DNA from: Gammaproteobacteria bacterium
GTDB lineage: Bacteria > Pseudomonadota > Gammaproteobacteria > Steroidobacterales > Woeseiaceae
Length of the DNA: 64,000 nt
Assembly (NCBI GenBank): GCA_029864095.1
Contig: JAOTUB010000005.1
Coordinates: 1 to 64,000 of the forward strand
Direction: 5' to 3'
In this document: piece by piece, positions 8,387-17,944 of the stretch
Position numbering within the stretch: the stretch's first letter is position 1
Layout: the number at the start of each line of letters is the position of its first letter
The notes under the pieces: generated by a model
Seen by the model: the letters and a program-made list of their open reading frames with translations, nothing else
Told to the model about the DNA's origin: nothing
Database searches by the model: none
Program-made: the position numbers and the translations under genes

Positions 8387-9664
8387 TTAAGCAGGCGTGT
8401 GCTTCATTGAAACCACGACAGGCTCGGGCCCCCCAGCGGCTTCCTCAGCGGCCTCGGTTGGTAGCTGGATCGGCGGCAGGCGCCTTTCTGCGGGAACGTC
8501 CTTCTCGCGTCGTAGCGTGTTGACTTGGATATGTGGCCACAGCGTCGTCTCGCCATCCGAGCCAAACATGAATTCGAAGTCCACAATCTGCTCGTACTGC
8601 AGCTGGTCAATGACCTTCTCGCTCTCAGGATCGAGAATTTCCTCCAACCACATGCGAAAGCGCATCCGGGCTACTCGGCAGTAGCGCTCAATCATCACGT
8701 TGTTGATGGTGGCGCCTTGAACACCTGTCTGGTGGAACGAGTCCAGCTCGATCAAATCGTACTTCTGAAAGTTCAGGCCCTCGTTGGCATCAATCAACTT
8801 CAGGTTCGGTTGAACCGTGTATGGAAACTTGGCCCCGAATTGGTCGTAGTTGAAAATCTTCTCGAAGTAGGCACGCCCGCTGTTGACGCCGCTCTCTCTA
8901 GGGCCTCCGTCAGGCTTTTGCTTTTCGCGCGGAAGTTTTGTCCAGTCCGGCTTGGCCCGCGATCCTTGTGTGAGGTCGGGATCGGGGGCTTCAAGATTGA
9001 TGCCCATGGTTGGCGACACGGAAAGATATTGTGGTTCCCAGAGATCAGCAATTTCGGGCGCCTTGCCGACTTCGGATTCCTTAATGTTGCCGGTCAAGTG
9101 AATGGTTGTGCCGTGGGGAATTACTCCAGAACGCGAGATCGTATGAGGTGGTATAAACTGGGAACCAAGTTGTCCCGGGGCCAAGACTGGATCAGCACCG
9201 TCCGTTTTCACTGATTCTGCACTCGATGGATGCCTGAACAGGTTTGGCGGTTTTTGATAAGCGCTATTGGGATCCCAAGGCATATGGTTGTCACCCATCC
9301 AGATGTACATTCCGTCTTCGAAGTGTTGGAGGGCGTTGTCGTTGTCAATGATCGCAGTTTCGTACTTGACGGCACCGTTGAACTGCTCGTTTGATCCTGC
9401 ACGATTGCGGACGGGGGCGTTGACTTGAGTGAACTTGAGCTGCTCCCTGTACTCCTGGGACTTGAAGTGGAAGACGCCAAATACCGTCTCTGAAGATGTG
9501 CCAGGCGATGGCATCGGCGTGGTGTGCAGCCCAGTCGGACCGCCTTTCCAGTTAACCCAGGTGCCATTGAGTTTGGACAGGATGCCGAATTGTGGCCCGG
9601 TGGGCAGCCCTTCCTTCCATTCCGGGTAGGGTTTGACGGAAGATTTTTGTGGTTCCTTTGGCAT
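8387..9664 (-). CDS. Heme-binding/peroxidase-like protein (FMP-like)
   Basis: 425 aa; GPQFGILSKLNGTWVNWKGGPTG...FHFKSQEYREQLKFTQVNAPVRNRAG...YIWMGDNHMP pattern recalled from proteins annotated as heme-binding or FMP-type peroxidase; downstream of flavin oxidases. Confidence 0.5.
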   Translation of the reverse strand: MPKEPQKSSVKPYPEWKEGLPTGPQFGILSKLNGTWVNWKGGPTGLHTTPMPSPGTSSETVFGVFHFKSQEYREQLKFTQVNAPVRNRAGSNEQFNGAVKYETAIIDNDNALQHFEDGMYIWMGDNHMPWDPNSAYQKPPNLFRHPSSAESVKTDGADPVLAPGQLGSQFIPPHTISRSGVIPHGTTIHLTGNIKESEVGKAPEIADLWEPQYLSVSPTMGINLEAPDPDLTQGSRAKPDWTKLPREKQKPDGGPRESGVNSGRAYFEKIFNYDQFGAKFPYTVQPNLKLIDANEGLNFQKYDLIELDSFHQTGVQGATINNVMIERYCRVARMRFRMWLEEILDPESEKVIDQLQYEQIVDFEFMFGSDGETTLWPHIQVNTLRREKDVPAERRLPPIQLPTEAAEEAAGGPEPVVVSMKHTPA

Positions 9665-9798
9665 GGTCTTTTCCTTTGGTCTGTAGCTCTGTCGGCCTTA
9701 CCGGAGCTCTCTGCAGCTCGGCGTTATTCGAAGCCTTGATCGAAGAGGCGAGCCTCCGCAATCCGTCGTCAGGCGCTTCTTGCAGCGCAACACGGCCG

Positions 9799-11604
9799 CT
9801 ACCCGCAGATCAGTGGATACTGAGGAGCGGTGGTAGTGGCAATCGTCTTGGCGTCGAGGTACTGGGTCAACACAGACTCGGCCGTGCAAAATGCACCCTC
9901 CACCCAAGCCTGATCGTTGGAGTACGCCGACCCCACGATGTAGACCGCCCCATCGCCTCCCGCCAGCTTGGCGGGAGTGCGGATCTCCTGCATCACGTCC
10001 ACGATGTCGTAGTGAGCAGCCCAGGCGTGGTATCCGGCGCCGAACGGACTCAACGCCCAGTCCATGAACTTGGTCTCTAGTGGCTGGGGTATGTCCCAGG
10101 CCTTGTCTGGATCGCCCCAGTGCACCTTGGCCAGCTCGAGCATGAGCATTTGTATCATGACCCGAGAGGCTTCTCCGGCAGCTTGGAGCGGCTGATAGTT
10201 CTGACTCAGCGGCACCTGACGACGCTGTGTCACCTCGAGCTCGAGCTCCTGCCAAAAGCGGGTGAACCGCATATCGTCATACGAGGCGAGAAGGCCGTAG
10301 ATTGTCTGGCTGCCGCCGTTCGGCGCGTTGTTGCCGAAGTAGTAGATCTGCCGTAGCGGCAGGTCGGTGATGGTCGGGCCGAACACGTTGGCACCGGGCG
10401 AACGGTTGTGTTGAGTGTTGGACTTGTTCACCAGATCCGGCGGGTATTTGCTCTGCTCCCACCAGGGGGCATCGAAAAACATAGCGATCTTGTAGGAAGG
10501 CTGCTCGATTACCGATTCAACGTAGTTCTGGACCCTGGTTGCGTTGAGGAAATCGGTCTTTCCACCCATGTCCTGGTAGCGGGTAGCCCGAGCCACCAAT
10601 TCGATCGAATGCCTTGGCATCGCAAGAAACGCGTAGTCCGCGGTTTGGGGCGGGCCTGCCGGCGTGTTCGGGTTGGCTGCACTGGCGATTTGATAGTAGA
10701 TCGTCGAGCCTTCCATCCAGATGGAGTGGAGCCGAGTCTGCTGGGTCAGGGTGAAGTCGATGCCTCTCGATTGAGCTGCCGACTGGGCTTGTTTGAATAA
10801 CTCGACGAACAACTGCGAGTAGCCGGTTTTGAGAGTCTTGAACGTACCGCCCGGGGCAAACTCACCGTTGTAGACAGCAGCGTTCGCGGCGTTCCAATTG
10901 ATGACGTTGGAGCTGTAACCACCGGCATCAGCCGCATACTGATAGCCTTCGTTGCCAGCCTGGTCGTAGAAAAAATTCCAGTAGCCGATGTTGCCCACGT
11001 TGTCGCCAGCGTTGTAAACCACCGAGCTCGTGCCCGACGGAAGCCTGCCACCGGAGTAGAAACGGCACTGCGCCGTCCTACACGAGACGTCGCTCCCTTC
11101 GGTCATCAGACCCGATATGTGGCTGACCTCATCGTCGGCGGGCTTCTCATTGACCCCGGGCGTGTTGTACGGCGCGGTTACCGGGCAGGTGGGCGGGGGT
11201 TTGCTCGACGGAAGCTGATTCTGGTAGAAGGGAACGCCTCTCAGATAGAAGAACGGATTATCGGTGGTCAGGAAGTTGATCACCTCGCCGTCCAGACCCA
11301 GCAGGTGGACGGTCGTGGTGACGAGCTGATGGCCCTCGGTCCCATCCCACTCCAGATAGCGCATGCCACCGATCTCCACATAGGAATTGTCGGCACGGCC
11401 CTGGTAGTGGTGGCTACAAATCCGGCCGGCAGGAAGTCGGGTGCCGCCGTCGCCGGCGGCAAACGAGAAGTGGCCCCATTCGACGAGCTCGATCGAGTCA
11501 CCCTCGTTGACCAGGGGATTACCGTCGGTCCTCGTGCCCGTGATGAGCCGCCACGCCGTGTAAAGACCGCCGGGACCGGCGCCGAAAACCTTGTAGTTGG
11601 CCAT
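9799..11604 (-). CDS. FAD-dependent amine/L-amino-acid oxidase-like protein
   Basis: 601 aa; N-terminal FAD motif VFGAGPGGLYTAWRLITG; C-terminal GGDGAVYIVGSAYSNDQAWVEGAFCTAESVLTQYL typical of amine oxidases. Confidence 0.7.
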   Translation of the reverse strand: MANYKVFGAGPGGLYTAWRLITGTRTDGNPLVNEGDSIELVEWGHFSFAAGDGGTRLPAGRICSHHYQGRADNSYVEIGGMRYLEWDGTEGHQLVTTTVHLLGLDGEVINFLTTDNPFFYLRGVPFYQNQLPSSKPPPTCPVTAPYNTPGVNEKPADDEVSHISGLMTEGSDVSCRTAQCRFYSGGRLPSGTSSVVYNAGDNVGNIGYWNFFYDQAGNEGYQYAADAGGYSSNVINWNAANAAVYNGEFAPGGTFKTLKTGYSQLFVELFKQAQSAAQSRGIDFTLTQQTRLHSIWMEGSTIYYQIASAANPNTPAGPPQTADYAFLAMPRHSIELVARATRYQDMGGKTDFLNATRVQNYVESVIEQPSYKIAMFFDAPWWEQSKYPPDLVNKSNTQHNRSPGANVFGPTITDLPLRQIYYFGNNAPNGGSQTIYGLLASYDDMRFTRFWQELELEVTQRRQVPLSQNYQPLQAAGEASRVMIQMLMLELAKVHWGDPDKAWDIPQPLETKFMDWALSPFGAGYHAWAAHYDIVDVMQEIRTPAKLAGGDGAVYIVGSAYSNDQAWVEGAFCTAESVLTQYLDAKTIATTTAPQYPLICG

Positions 11605-12852
11605 CTACCTCTCCTTGGCGGTATCGGGGCCGCCCCAATTGATCGCGAAGTTGGAGCGATCGATTCTGTAATCTCCGAATTCGAAGTACTGGAGGTACTC
11701 GTCCGCCAGCATCTGGCAGATCATCTCGCCGAGGATAGGGATGAACTTGGCTGCCCAGCCGGCGCTGTAGGTGACAATGCTCTGAGCGTTCGGAACAGAG
11801 CCGGGGGCATAGTCGAGCAGCAGCTCTTTGGTCTCCGCTCCACTGGAAAGCGCAATCAGGCAGGTCGAAGTGAACTCGGACGTCGAGTCGAGGCCCATCA
11901 TATGGTCGCGTACCCAGGCTTCGTTGTAACCCAGGCTCTTTTCACTCGGATCGGGATTCCTCTGGCTCGGGTCCGTGAGGATCTTGTCCGGGATGTCGGG
12001 AGCTACCCTGATGTAACCGGGGTGAGCCCAATCGACTTCAGGGAAACCGTAGTACAGAGAAGTGTTCTGGGGCTCCTGGAAGACGAACCAGGTTGGCAGC
12101 ACCAACTGCGGGTCGGTCTTGCGATAGTAGGCGGACGACATTTCCCAGATCTCGATGTCGACCGAAAGACCCAGATGGGCAAGAACGACATTGACGTACG
12201 GACCGGGCGTTATGGCCAGCTTTTGCGTCGTGTAGGTCGCTTTGTCGGTCGTTACCTCGATGACGCCGCCCTCGACCGAAGAAATGCCGATGACCGTTTC
12301 CTGATCGTGGAACTCCACCGGTCCCGTCGCCTCGGCGCCTTGGAACAGGGCACGCTCGGTCGCCTTGAGGTTGATGATTCCACCGTCCGGCTGAAAAAAC
12401 CCACTGTAGTCCGACGGCAGGCCGCGAAACGGGTAAGCGCTTTCGATGGCGGCCGCGTTGGCAAGCGCCGTGTAGGCGATGCCTAGCGAGTCCATCGTAT
12501 TCATCGCGGCCTGAATGCCGCCTTCTTGCGAAGACAACGCCGGGTCACCGAACCAAAGGCTGCCACCGTGTCCCTTGAGCAGGTCGCTGCTATAGCGCTG
12601 AATGTCGTTCCAGAAGGGAATCGCCGACAGAGCCAACTCCGACATGTAGTGTTGGGAATACTGCACCCGGAATTGGCGCGACGCGCCGGCCGAACTGCCC
12701 TGGTCATTTAGAAAGCCGAACTGCTCGATCACAAGCGTGCGCCACTGCCGGCCCGCGGCATGATACGCGGTGGAAAGACCCACCGCTCCGCCGCCGATGA
12801 CGACCAGATCGTAGACAGTACCTGTGGTCATGAGACCACATCCGCAGAGCAC
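11605..12852 (-). CDS. FAD-dependent oxidoreductase, sarcosine/N-methyltryptophan oxidase-like
   Basis: 415 aa; YDLVVIGGGAVGLSTAYHAAGRQWRTLVIEQFGFLNDQGSSAGASRQFRVQYS. The stop codon (TAG) directly abuts the ATG of the next gene. Confidence 0.8.
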   Translation of the reverse strand: MLCGCGLMTTGTVYDLVVIGGGAVGLSTAYHAAGRQWRTLVIEQFGFLNDQGSSAGASRQFRVQYSQHYMSELALSAIPFWNDIQRYSSDLLKGHGGSLWFGDPALSSQEGGIQAAMNTMDSLGIAYTALANAAAIESAYPFRGLPSDYSGFFQPDGGIINLKATERALFQGAEATGPVEFHDQETVIGISSVEGGVIEVTTDKATYTTQKLAITPGPYVNVVLAHLGLSVDIEIWEMSSAYYRKTDPQLVLPTWFVFQEPQNTSLYYGFPEVDWAHPGYIRVAPDIPDKILTDPSQRNPDPSEKSLGYNEAWVRDHMMGLDSTSEFTSTCLIALSSGAETKELLLDYAPGSVPNAQSIVTYSAGWAAKFIPILGEMICQMLADEYLQYFEFGDYRIDRSNFAINWGGPDTAKER

Positions 12853-13200
12853 AGCTCCCCTGCCTTAGGGGCCGCGATGGCGGCGCTCACAACAAATAGG
12901 GCTCCGGCTACTAGTACAAAAGTCGGTCTTTTGATAGCGGTTTCTCCTCGTACTTTGGGATGCGGACCCAGGGTCGGACACGCAGGCAAACACGCACGTT
13001 TTGTATAAGTATAGTCTGTGAGAATTTCGAAGCGAGGCGGCACGGCCACACAGAAACGGCGAAGGACCGCTGTGGGTCGCAAGCCGACGGCGTTACCGCA
13101 GTAACGTGACCGGCAGCTCCGGGTCAGAAGCCGCCATTCTAACTCGAATCACCAGGACGGCTAGAGTCGGCCACTTGCGGACCGTGGCCTAAGCGCTGCT

Positions 13201-13265
13201 TGTCCGTCTTCAAACAAATGGAACAGACGTAGCGATTATTTAGTGGAGAGTTTTGTTCCTCGTTG
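13201..13265 (+). repeat. 65-bp direct repeat, copy 2 (spans the left end of IS copy 2)
   Basis: Nearly identical to 5077-5141 (4 mismatches). Confidence 0.9.
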
Positions 13266-13348
13266 TCATGTTACGCGGCGTGTCGTTGGTAGCGCAAACG
13301 ACGTTTCGCGAGAGTCTTTCGCTTGATCCTTTCTCGTTGTGCCAGTAT

Positions 13349-14251
13349 TCATTGCCCGCGTCCAAAGTAAATATCGGCTGGCGTCAGGTTTTTCAAGCTC
13401 TCATGGTATCGCTGATGGTTGTAGTGATCGACGAACGCCTCGATCTGCGTTTCAAGATCACCGGGCAGAAAGTAGTTCTCCAGCAATATCCGGTTCTTCA
13501 ATGTCTGATGCCAGCGCTCGATCTTGCCTTGTGTTTGTGGATGATACGGAGCACCGCGAACGCGACTCATCTCGTTGCCAGTGATCCAGTCGGCGAGCTC
13601 GTTTGAGATGTAGCTCGAGCCATTGTCAGAGAGCAAGCGTGGCTTGTGGGTGACATCGGCCTGGTCACAACCCGATGCCTGAAGAGCAAGCTCCAGGGTC
13701 TCGGTGACATCGCGGCTGGTCATGCCGGTACACAGCTTCCAGGCAATGACGTAGCGGGAGAAGTCATCCAGAATGGTGGACAGATACATCCAGCCCCAAC
13801 CGATGATCTTCAAGTACGTGAAGTCGGTCTGCCACATCTGATTGATGGCCGTGGTCTTGTCCTGGAACTCGCTAGCGGCCTTCATGACAATGAAGGCCGG
13901 GCTGGTGATCAGATCATGGGCTTTGAGAAGCCGGTATACCGAGCTTTCCGAGACAAAATAGCCCTCGCTATCGGTGAAAGTAACGGCCAGCTCACGCGGG
14001 CTCAGTTCGGGACGGTCCAGTGCCAACGTGATTAATCGGGCCCGGACATTGTTGGGAATACGGTTCCACACCCGGGCCGGCAAAGGCGCTTTGTCTTGCA
14101 GCGCTGTTTCCCCGTCGGAACGATAGTGTGCGTACCAGCGGTAGAACGTGGTGCGAGCAATGCCCAGCCTATCGAGCGCCTGCTTGGCCGGAAGGTGCGA
14201 CCGTTCTACCAATCGGATGATCTCAAGCTTCTCAGAGGCCGGGTATCTCAT
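13349..14251 (-). CDS. IS3-family transposase orfB (DDE integrase)
   Basis: 300 aa; INQMWQTDFTYLKIIGWGWMYLSTILDDFSRYVIAWKL...LLSDNGSSYIS...HPQTQGKIERWHQTLKNRI. Confidence 0.95.
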   Translation of the reverse strand: MRYPASEKLEIIRLVERSHLPAKQALDRLGIARTTFYRWYAHYRSDGETALQDKAPLPARVWNRIPNNVRARLITLALDRPELSPRELAVTFTDSEGYFVSESSVYRLLKAHDLITSPAFIVMKAASEFQDKTTAINQMWQTDFTYLKIIGWGWMYLSTILDDFSRYVIAWKLCTGMTSRDVTETLELALQASGCDQADVTHKPRLLSDNGSSYISNELADWITGNEMSRVRGAPYHPQTQGKIERWHQTLKNRILLENYFLPGDLETQIEAFVDHYNHQRYHESLKNLTPADIYFGRGQ

Positions 14252-14622
14252 TCGAGTTCCTCCCCATCCCCGAGCATGCTTTTTTTGAGCAAGCGCAGTT
14301 CCAGCGTTTGCTCGGCAACTACCTCTTTGAGATCTCGGGCTTCACGCCTCAGGTCAGTGACTTCGCTAGTGTTGGCCTGACGGACAATGTCTCCGGCCAG
14401 GCGCTTCTTGCCGGCCTCCATGAAGTCCTTAGACCACTTGTAGTACAGATTCTGGGCAATACCTTCGCGTCGACACAGCTCGGCAATGCTGTCTTCGCCA
14501 CGAAGCCCATCCAATACAATGCGGATCTTCTCCTCCGCACCGTATTGCTTGCGCGTCTTGCGCTTGATGTCTCGAATGGTTTGTTCTGACGACGATGGCC
14601 GTCCTGTCGGTCTCTGTTTCAT
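14248..14622 (-). CDS. IS3-family transposase orfA
   Basis: 124 aa; RKQYGAEEKIRIVLDGLRGEDSIAELCRREGIAQNLYYKWSKDFMEAGKKRLAGD; overlaps orfB at ATGA. Confidence 0.95.
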   Translation of the reverse strand: MKQRPTGRPSSSEQTIRDIKRKTRKQYGAEEKIRIVLDGLRGEDSIAELCRREGIAQNLYYKWSKDFMEAGKKRLAGDIVRQANTSEVTDLRREARDLKEVVAEQTLELRLLKKSMLGDGEELE

Positions 14623-14708
14623 CTCAACTCCTCAGGTTAGGATGAACAAAAACACTCCTTTAAACCACAACTAAATCTGTTCCATAGGCGGTGACGGCGC
14701 ACACGCCA

Positions 14709-15164
14709 CTATTGCGGCCCTTGGCTTGATGCTGAGGAATCGAGTGTTTTCAACTTCGAGATCGCGATCATATGCTTATTGTCACGCGCCGAATATCGAG
14801 AGTTGTCGCGAACTACAGCGAATTCACCGAAGTAGACTTCCGACCACGTCCCATCGGGATTCACACCAACAACCAGCAGTAGATCGGCTTCGTCTCTGAA
14901 GCCAATTTGGTTGGCATGATAATTGGTCTTGATCTGAACAGTCTTACCATCAACCGTCGAGGCATCGTAGCCACTCGATCCGCCGGGTGCTTTAGAAAGG
15001 CCGTAATGATTGATCGCGACGAATTCGCCGAAGTCACCAAGCAGGTTACCAAGACCGGTCCACCGGTACTCAGGAGCAAGAGCACGCAAAGCTCTCTGCG
15101 CCGTAAAGATGCTAGCAAGCATATGCTGAACGGCAGCTACTTTGTCAGGAATTTCAGCCATCAA
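14709..15164 (-). CDS. DUF6998-like / PD-(D/E)XK nuclease-like protein
   Basis: 151 aa; LGDFGEFVAINHYGLSKAPGGSSGYDASTVDGKTVQIKTN, with a D...QIK pattern typical of restriction-endonuclease-like folds. Confidence 0.55.
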   Translation of the reverse strand: MMAEIPDKVAAVQHMLASIFTAQRALRALAPEYRWTGLGNLLGDFGEFVAINHYGLSKAPGGSSGYDASTVDGKTVQIKTNYHANQIGFRDEADLLLVVGVNPDGTWSEVYFGEFAVVRDNSRYSARDNKHMIAISKLKTLDSSASSQGPQ

Positions 15165-15175
15165 CTCATTGGGTC

Positions 15176-15931
15176 CTACGTTGATTTGTTGAGATTAATC
15201 AGAAGTTCACTGCTCCGTTTTTCGCCTGGACCTGTTACGTGATAACTTCCATCGTTCGTCTGATATACGTACCTTTTACTGGTCAATGCCTGCAAATTCC
15301 GTGTGACTGTGGAAGGAGAATACTGGGTTGATCTGCCCAATTCAGTCCGGCTAAGTCCCGTTGATCCAGCATCAATAAGTAACAACAGTATCTCAAGTTC
15401 GCATGGCACGGCATGAGTTACGACGGTTTCTCCGGCAATGGACTCAATTAGCGGCGTGTAGGTGCGCATCAACGAAGCCATCGCACTTTCAACCTCTGCC
15501 TCATCTGACAGATGAAACTGTCGAATAAATTCAGCGACAATCCATGATGCAGCGTGCACGGCTAGCGATGCGTCAATTCTACGTGGGTCCAGTTCTTTGA
15601 CGTGAACAGCTCCCGTCTTGCTCCTAATGTCGTAGACCATCGACATCGCAACGCGTGGAACAAGAAGACGGAGTGACTCCGGCAGCGATGTGTCGTTCTC
15701 TAGCGCTACTCTGGTTTTCGACGCGTTTTTGATTTCGGGCAGCACTTTGCCTGTTCGTAGGAATTCTAGTGCCCTGAGTGTATTCTCAACGAATTTTCCG
15801 GACGCGGAAAGACACCCATCGAGATCGTTTTTTCTGTAGCGTGTGACAATCTCATCGTAACTCTTGAGCAGGTCCGTAGCTATTTCGCTATCGATGGCGG
15901 ACGAAAGGTCGTTTAGCAATTGGCTGGACAT
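15176..15931 (-). CDS. Uncharacterised protein with C-terminal MarR-like winged helix
   Basis: 251 aa; C-terminal LEILLLLIDAGSTGLSRTELGRSTQYSPSTVTRNLQALTSKRYVYQTNDGSYHVTGPGEK reads as a wHTH with beta-wing. Confidence 0.6.
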   Translation of the reverse strand: MSSQLLNDLSSAIDSEIATDLLKSYDEIVTRYRKNDLDGCLSASGKFVENTLRALEFLRTGKVLPEIKNASKTRVALENDTSLPESLRLLVPRVAMSMVYDIRSKTGAVHVKELDPRRIDASLAVHAASWIVAEFIRQFHLSDEAEVESAMASLMRTYTPLIESIAGETVVTHAVPCELEILLLLIDAGSTGLSRTELGRSTQYSPSTVTRNLQALTSKRYVYQTNDGSYHVTGPGEKRSSELLINLNKST

Positions 15932-15936
15932 GCGTG

Positions 15937-16643
15937 TTAAGTCTTTTTCGTCCTATAAACCCACACTGATTTTCCGTCCACTTCCTCTTTTTTCCGCGTC
16001 AAGGTCCTGTCCGTGCGAACGGCCTTGTTGACGTACTGCGGGATGGTCGAGAGCTTGACCATTACTGCCTCCTCGTGAAATCTGTCTCGAACCTCGGCCG
16101 TGGTACGCCCGTTGTCAAAAAACCCTGAGCGATCCACTTATCAATCGTTTCGCCAAGTCCCTTGTTCTTCTTGTTGCTTGTTTTCTTGCTTGTCTTCGGC
16201 TTGGCTTTTTTTGCTGATTTCTTTTCGGCCGATTTTTTGTGGCGATTTCCTGGTTTATTGGCTTGACCCGCACCAGTTATGGCTTTTTTTACGGAATCGA
16301 GATGGCTGGGACGGACGGAATATCTGCTGTTCTTGACCGATACGAGATGACTATCTTTCAGCTCCACCAATATCCGCCTTACAGTTCCTCCGGCTATTCC
16401 CAGCATTTCTGATATGTCTGCGGGCTTCGCGCCGGTCGGTACGTCATCGTCAGTTACGAACGGCCAACCTTTTAGGCTAACCAGGTAGACGAGAATTTTC
16501 GCTTTGCTTCCCAACCCAGCAAAATCTGGTGTAAATGCGATTTCCAATTCGTCGATATCGTACCGAACGTAATCAGCTACAACTGATTCGATCGCTTCTT
16601 CCGTCATTGCGGCCTTTTGCGCAACTAATTCTTTCAATCCCAT
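15937..16643 (-). CDS. Winged-helix/Lys-rich-linker protein in two frames joined by a T_TTT_TTG slippery site (frame 0: 16062-16643, 193 aa; -1 extension to 15937)
   Basis: Frame 0 runs ...GLGETIDKWIAQGFLTTG; the -1 frame continues as ...GFFDNGRTTAEVRDRFHEEAVMVKLSTIPQYVNKAVRTDRTLTRKKEEVDGKSVWVYRTKKT, which reads as a coherent wHTH domain. The shift point is the 6-T run (minus strand) at 16117-16122. Confidence 0.6.
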
Positions 16644-16707
16644 TGACTGTGTCTCTTATCGATGCAAACGCGAGGCCGCAAGTACTCGACTGCGCGGGTT
16701 CACAGCC

Positions 16708-17259
16708 TTATTGCGACTTGGAAGATTTAGGCAAGTCGTGTTCAACGAAATTCTCCCCCATAGTCGTCAGTTGTAGATTCTCAAGATCGCTTGAATCGAG
16801 CCATCCGGCGGAACCAGTTTGATGAATCATGTTCTTGAGATCCGCTGGCAGTCGCCACTTCAGCCACTTGAACGACGTGTAGACATGATTGATCGATACT
16901 GAACCCGCATCCACGTGGTTCGCCAAGTAGTATGCGCACACCGCGATTTTCGCCTTCATGCTGCTTGGCTGTTTCTGCCCGACAAATTCGGCCAAGGAAA
17001 GGCTATCCTTCGGGTTGAGATTCAAATCCTTGACGAGTGTTAGGGCTTCTTTTTTCTTGGGTTTCGAGGTACCTTTTGGTTTTGGCTTAGCCCTAGCAGC
17101 CTTTTTGAGGGTGGCTGCCGGCCTCGAGACTGCGGTATCACCGACATACTTATCCCATGCCCAACGAACCAAACGTTCGGCCGCTGCCTTATCATTCAGT
17201 CTATTGAGGGTATCTGAAATACTCTTTAGTGCTTCAATTTCATCTACTTTTTCTGTCAT
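16708..17259 (-). CDS. Uncharacterised protein with Lys/Pro-rich linker
   Basis: 183 aa; helical N-terminus, KKAARAKPKPKGTSKPKKKEAL linker, C-terminal domain LSLAEFVGQKQPSSMKAKIAVCAYYLANH...; first gene of the minus-strand operon. Confidence 0.55.
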   Translation of the reverse strand: MTEKVDEIEALKSISDTLNRLNDKAAAERLVRWAWDKYVGDTAVSRPAATLKKAARAKPKPKGTSKPKKKEALTLVKDLNLNPKDSLSLAEFVGQKQPSSMKAKIAVCAYYLANHVDAGSVSINHVYTSFKWLKWRLPADLKNMIHQTGSAGWLDSSDLENLQLTTMGENFVEHDLPKSSKSQ

Positions 17260-17944
17260 AACCTGATTCTCTCGATCACAAAACTGGAAGATCTATTTCC
17301 CCGTCAAGGAAGTCAGACCCGAAAGTATCAGGAAGTTGCCTATTTATCCACATTTTCTTGGAATTTTCGTTGCACGTCGGATTTTTCGTCAAACCTTCTA
17401 TCGTGTTAATTTCAGGGCTAATTGGACGAACACATGAACTGTTCACTAAATGAAAGAGTAATTTGGATCATTTATTTTGATATTTCGACTATAAATTATT
17501 GATTATCATGGCTTTTACTTTATTCGAAAGTTGTCGGACTTTTTCTATTTCAGCGCTTTGGTCATGTAACTTTCTATTCGCTTGGTCACGAAAGAGATGG
17601 ACAGGTTTCTTGATTTCGAGATTATGTACAAAAGAGCTTGGCCCCCCCCGCAATCCGGTGTCGCAAGTCCTTGATCCCTGGCATTTTTCCATTTCCGTAG
17701 CTGATTGGCAGATGCATAGCGCCACGAAATACAGGACCGGTGCTAGTCGATCCTTACTCAGGCTAATCGCGCCCGCCAATCGTCACGAGTTAGGGATGAG
17801 TTGGGAGTGCCGAGACGCTTACGCGCAGAAACGTAGCCGTTGGTTCATCCGCCCTGTTCTAGGGATTCACGGCAACGAATTGTGTGTGCGACTCCCGAGT
17901 GATCTCCGGATGCCCGACGGACCACATGGCCCGTGAGGCGGAGA

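Larger units (their letters stand above)
13219..14684 (-). mobile_element. IS3-family insertion sequence (copy 2, apparently intact)
   Basis: Imperfect terminal repeats tggaacagac...ggagagttttgttc (left) and reverse complement of the right end tggaacagattt...ggagtgtttttgttc; encloses intact orfA and orfB. Not homologous to IS copy 1. Confidence 0.85.

Noticed and set aside
12828-13082. 84-aa minus ORF with hydrophobic stretch upstream of the oxidase genes
   Set aside because: A small secreted peptide is conceivable (RPTFVLVAGALFVVSAAIAAPKAG), but no convincing start/RBS for the hydrophobic segment, and the ORF runs into the downstream start.
17489-17936. 96-145 aa ORFs between the minus operon and the tRNA fragment
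   Set aside because: Overlapping on both strands, no family, atypical composition; likely intergenic/regulatory DNA.
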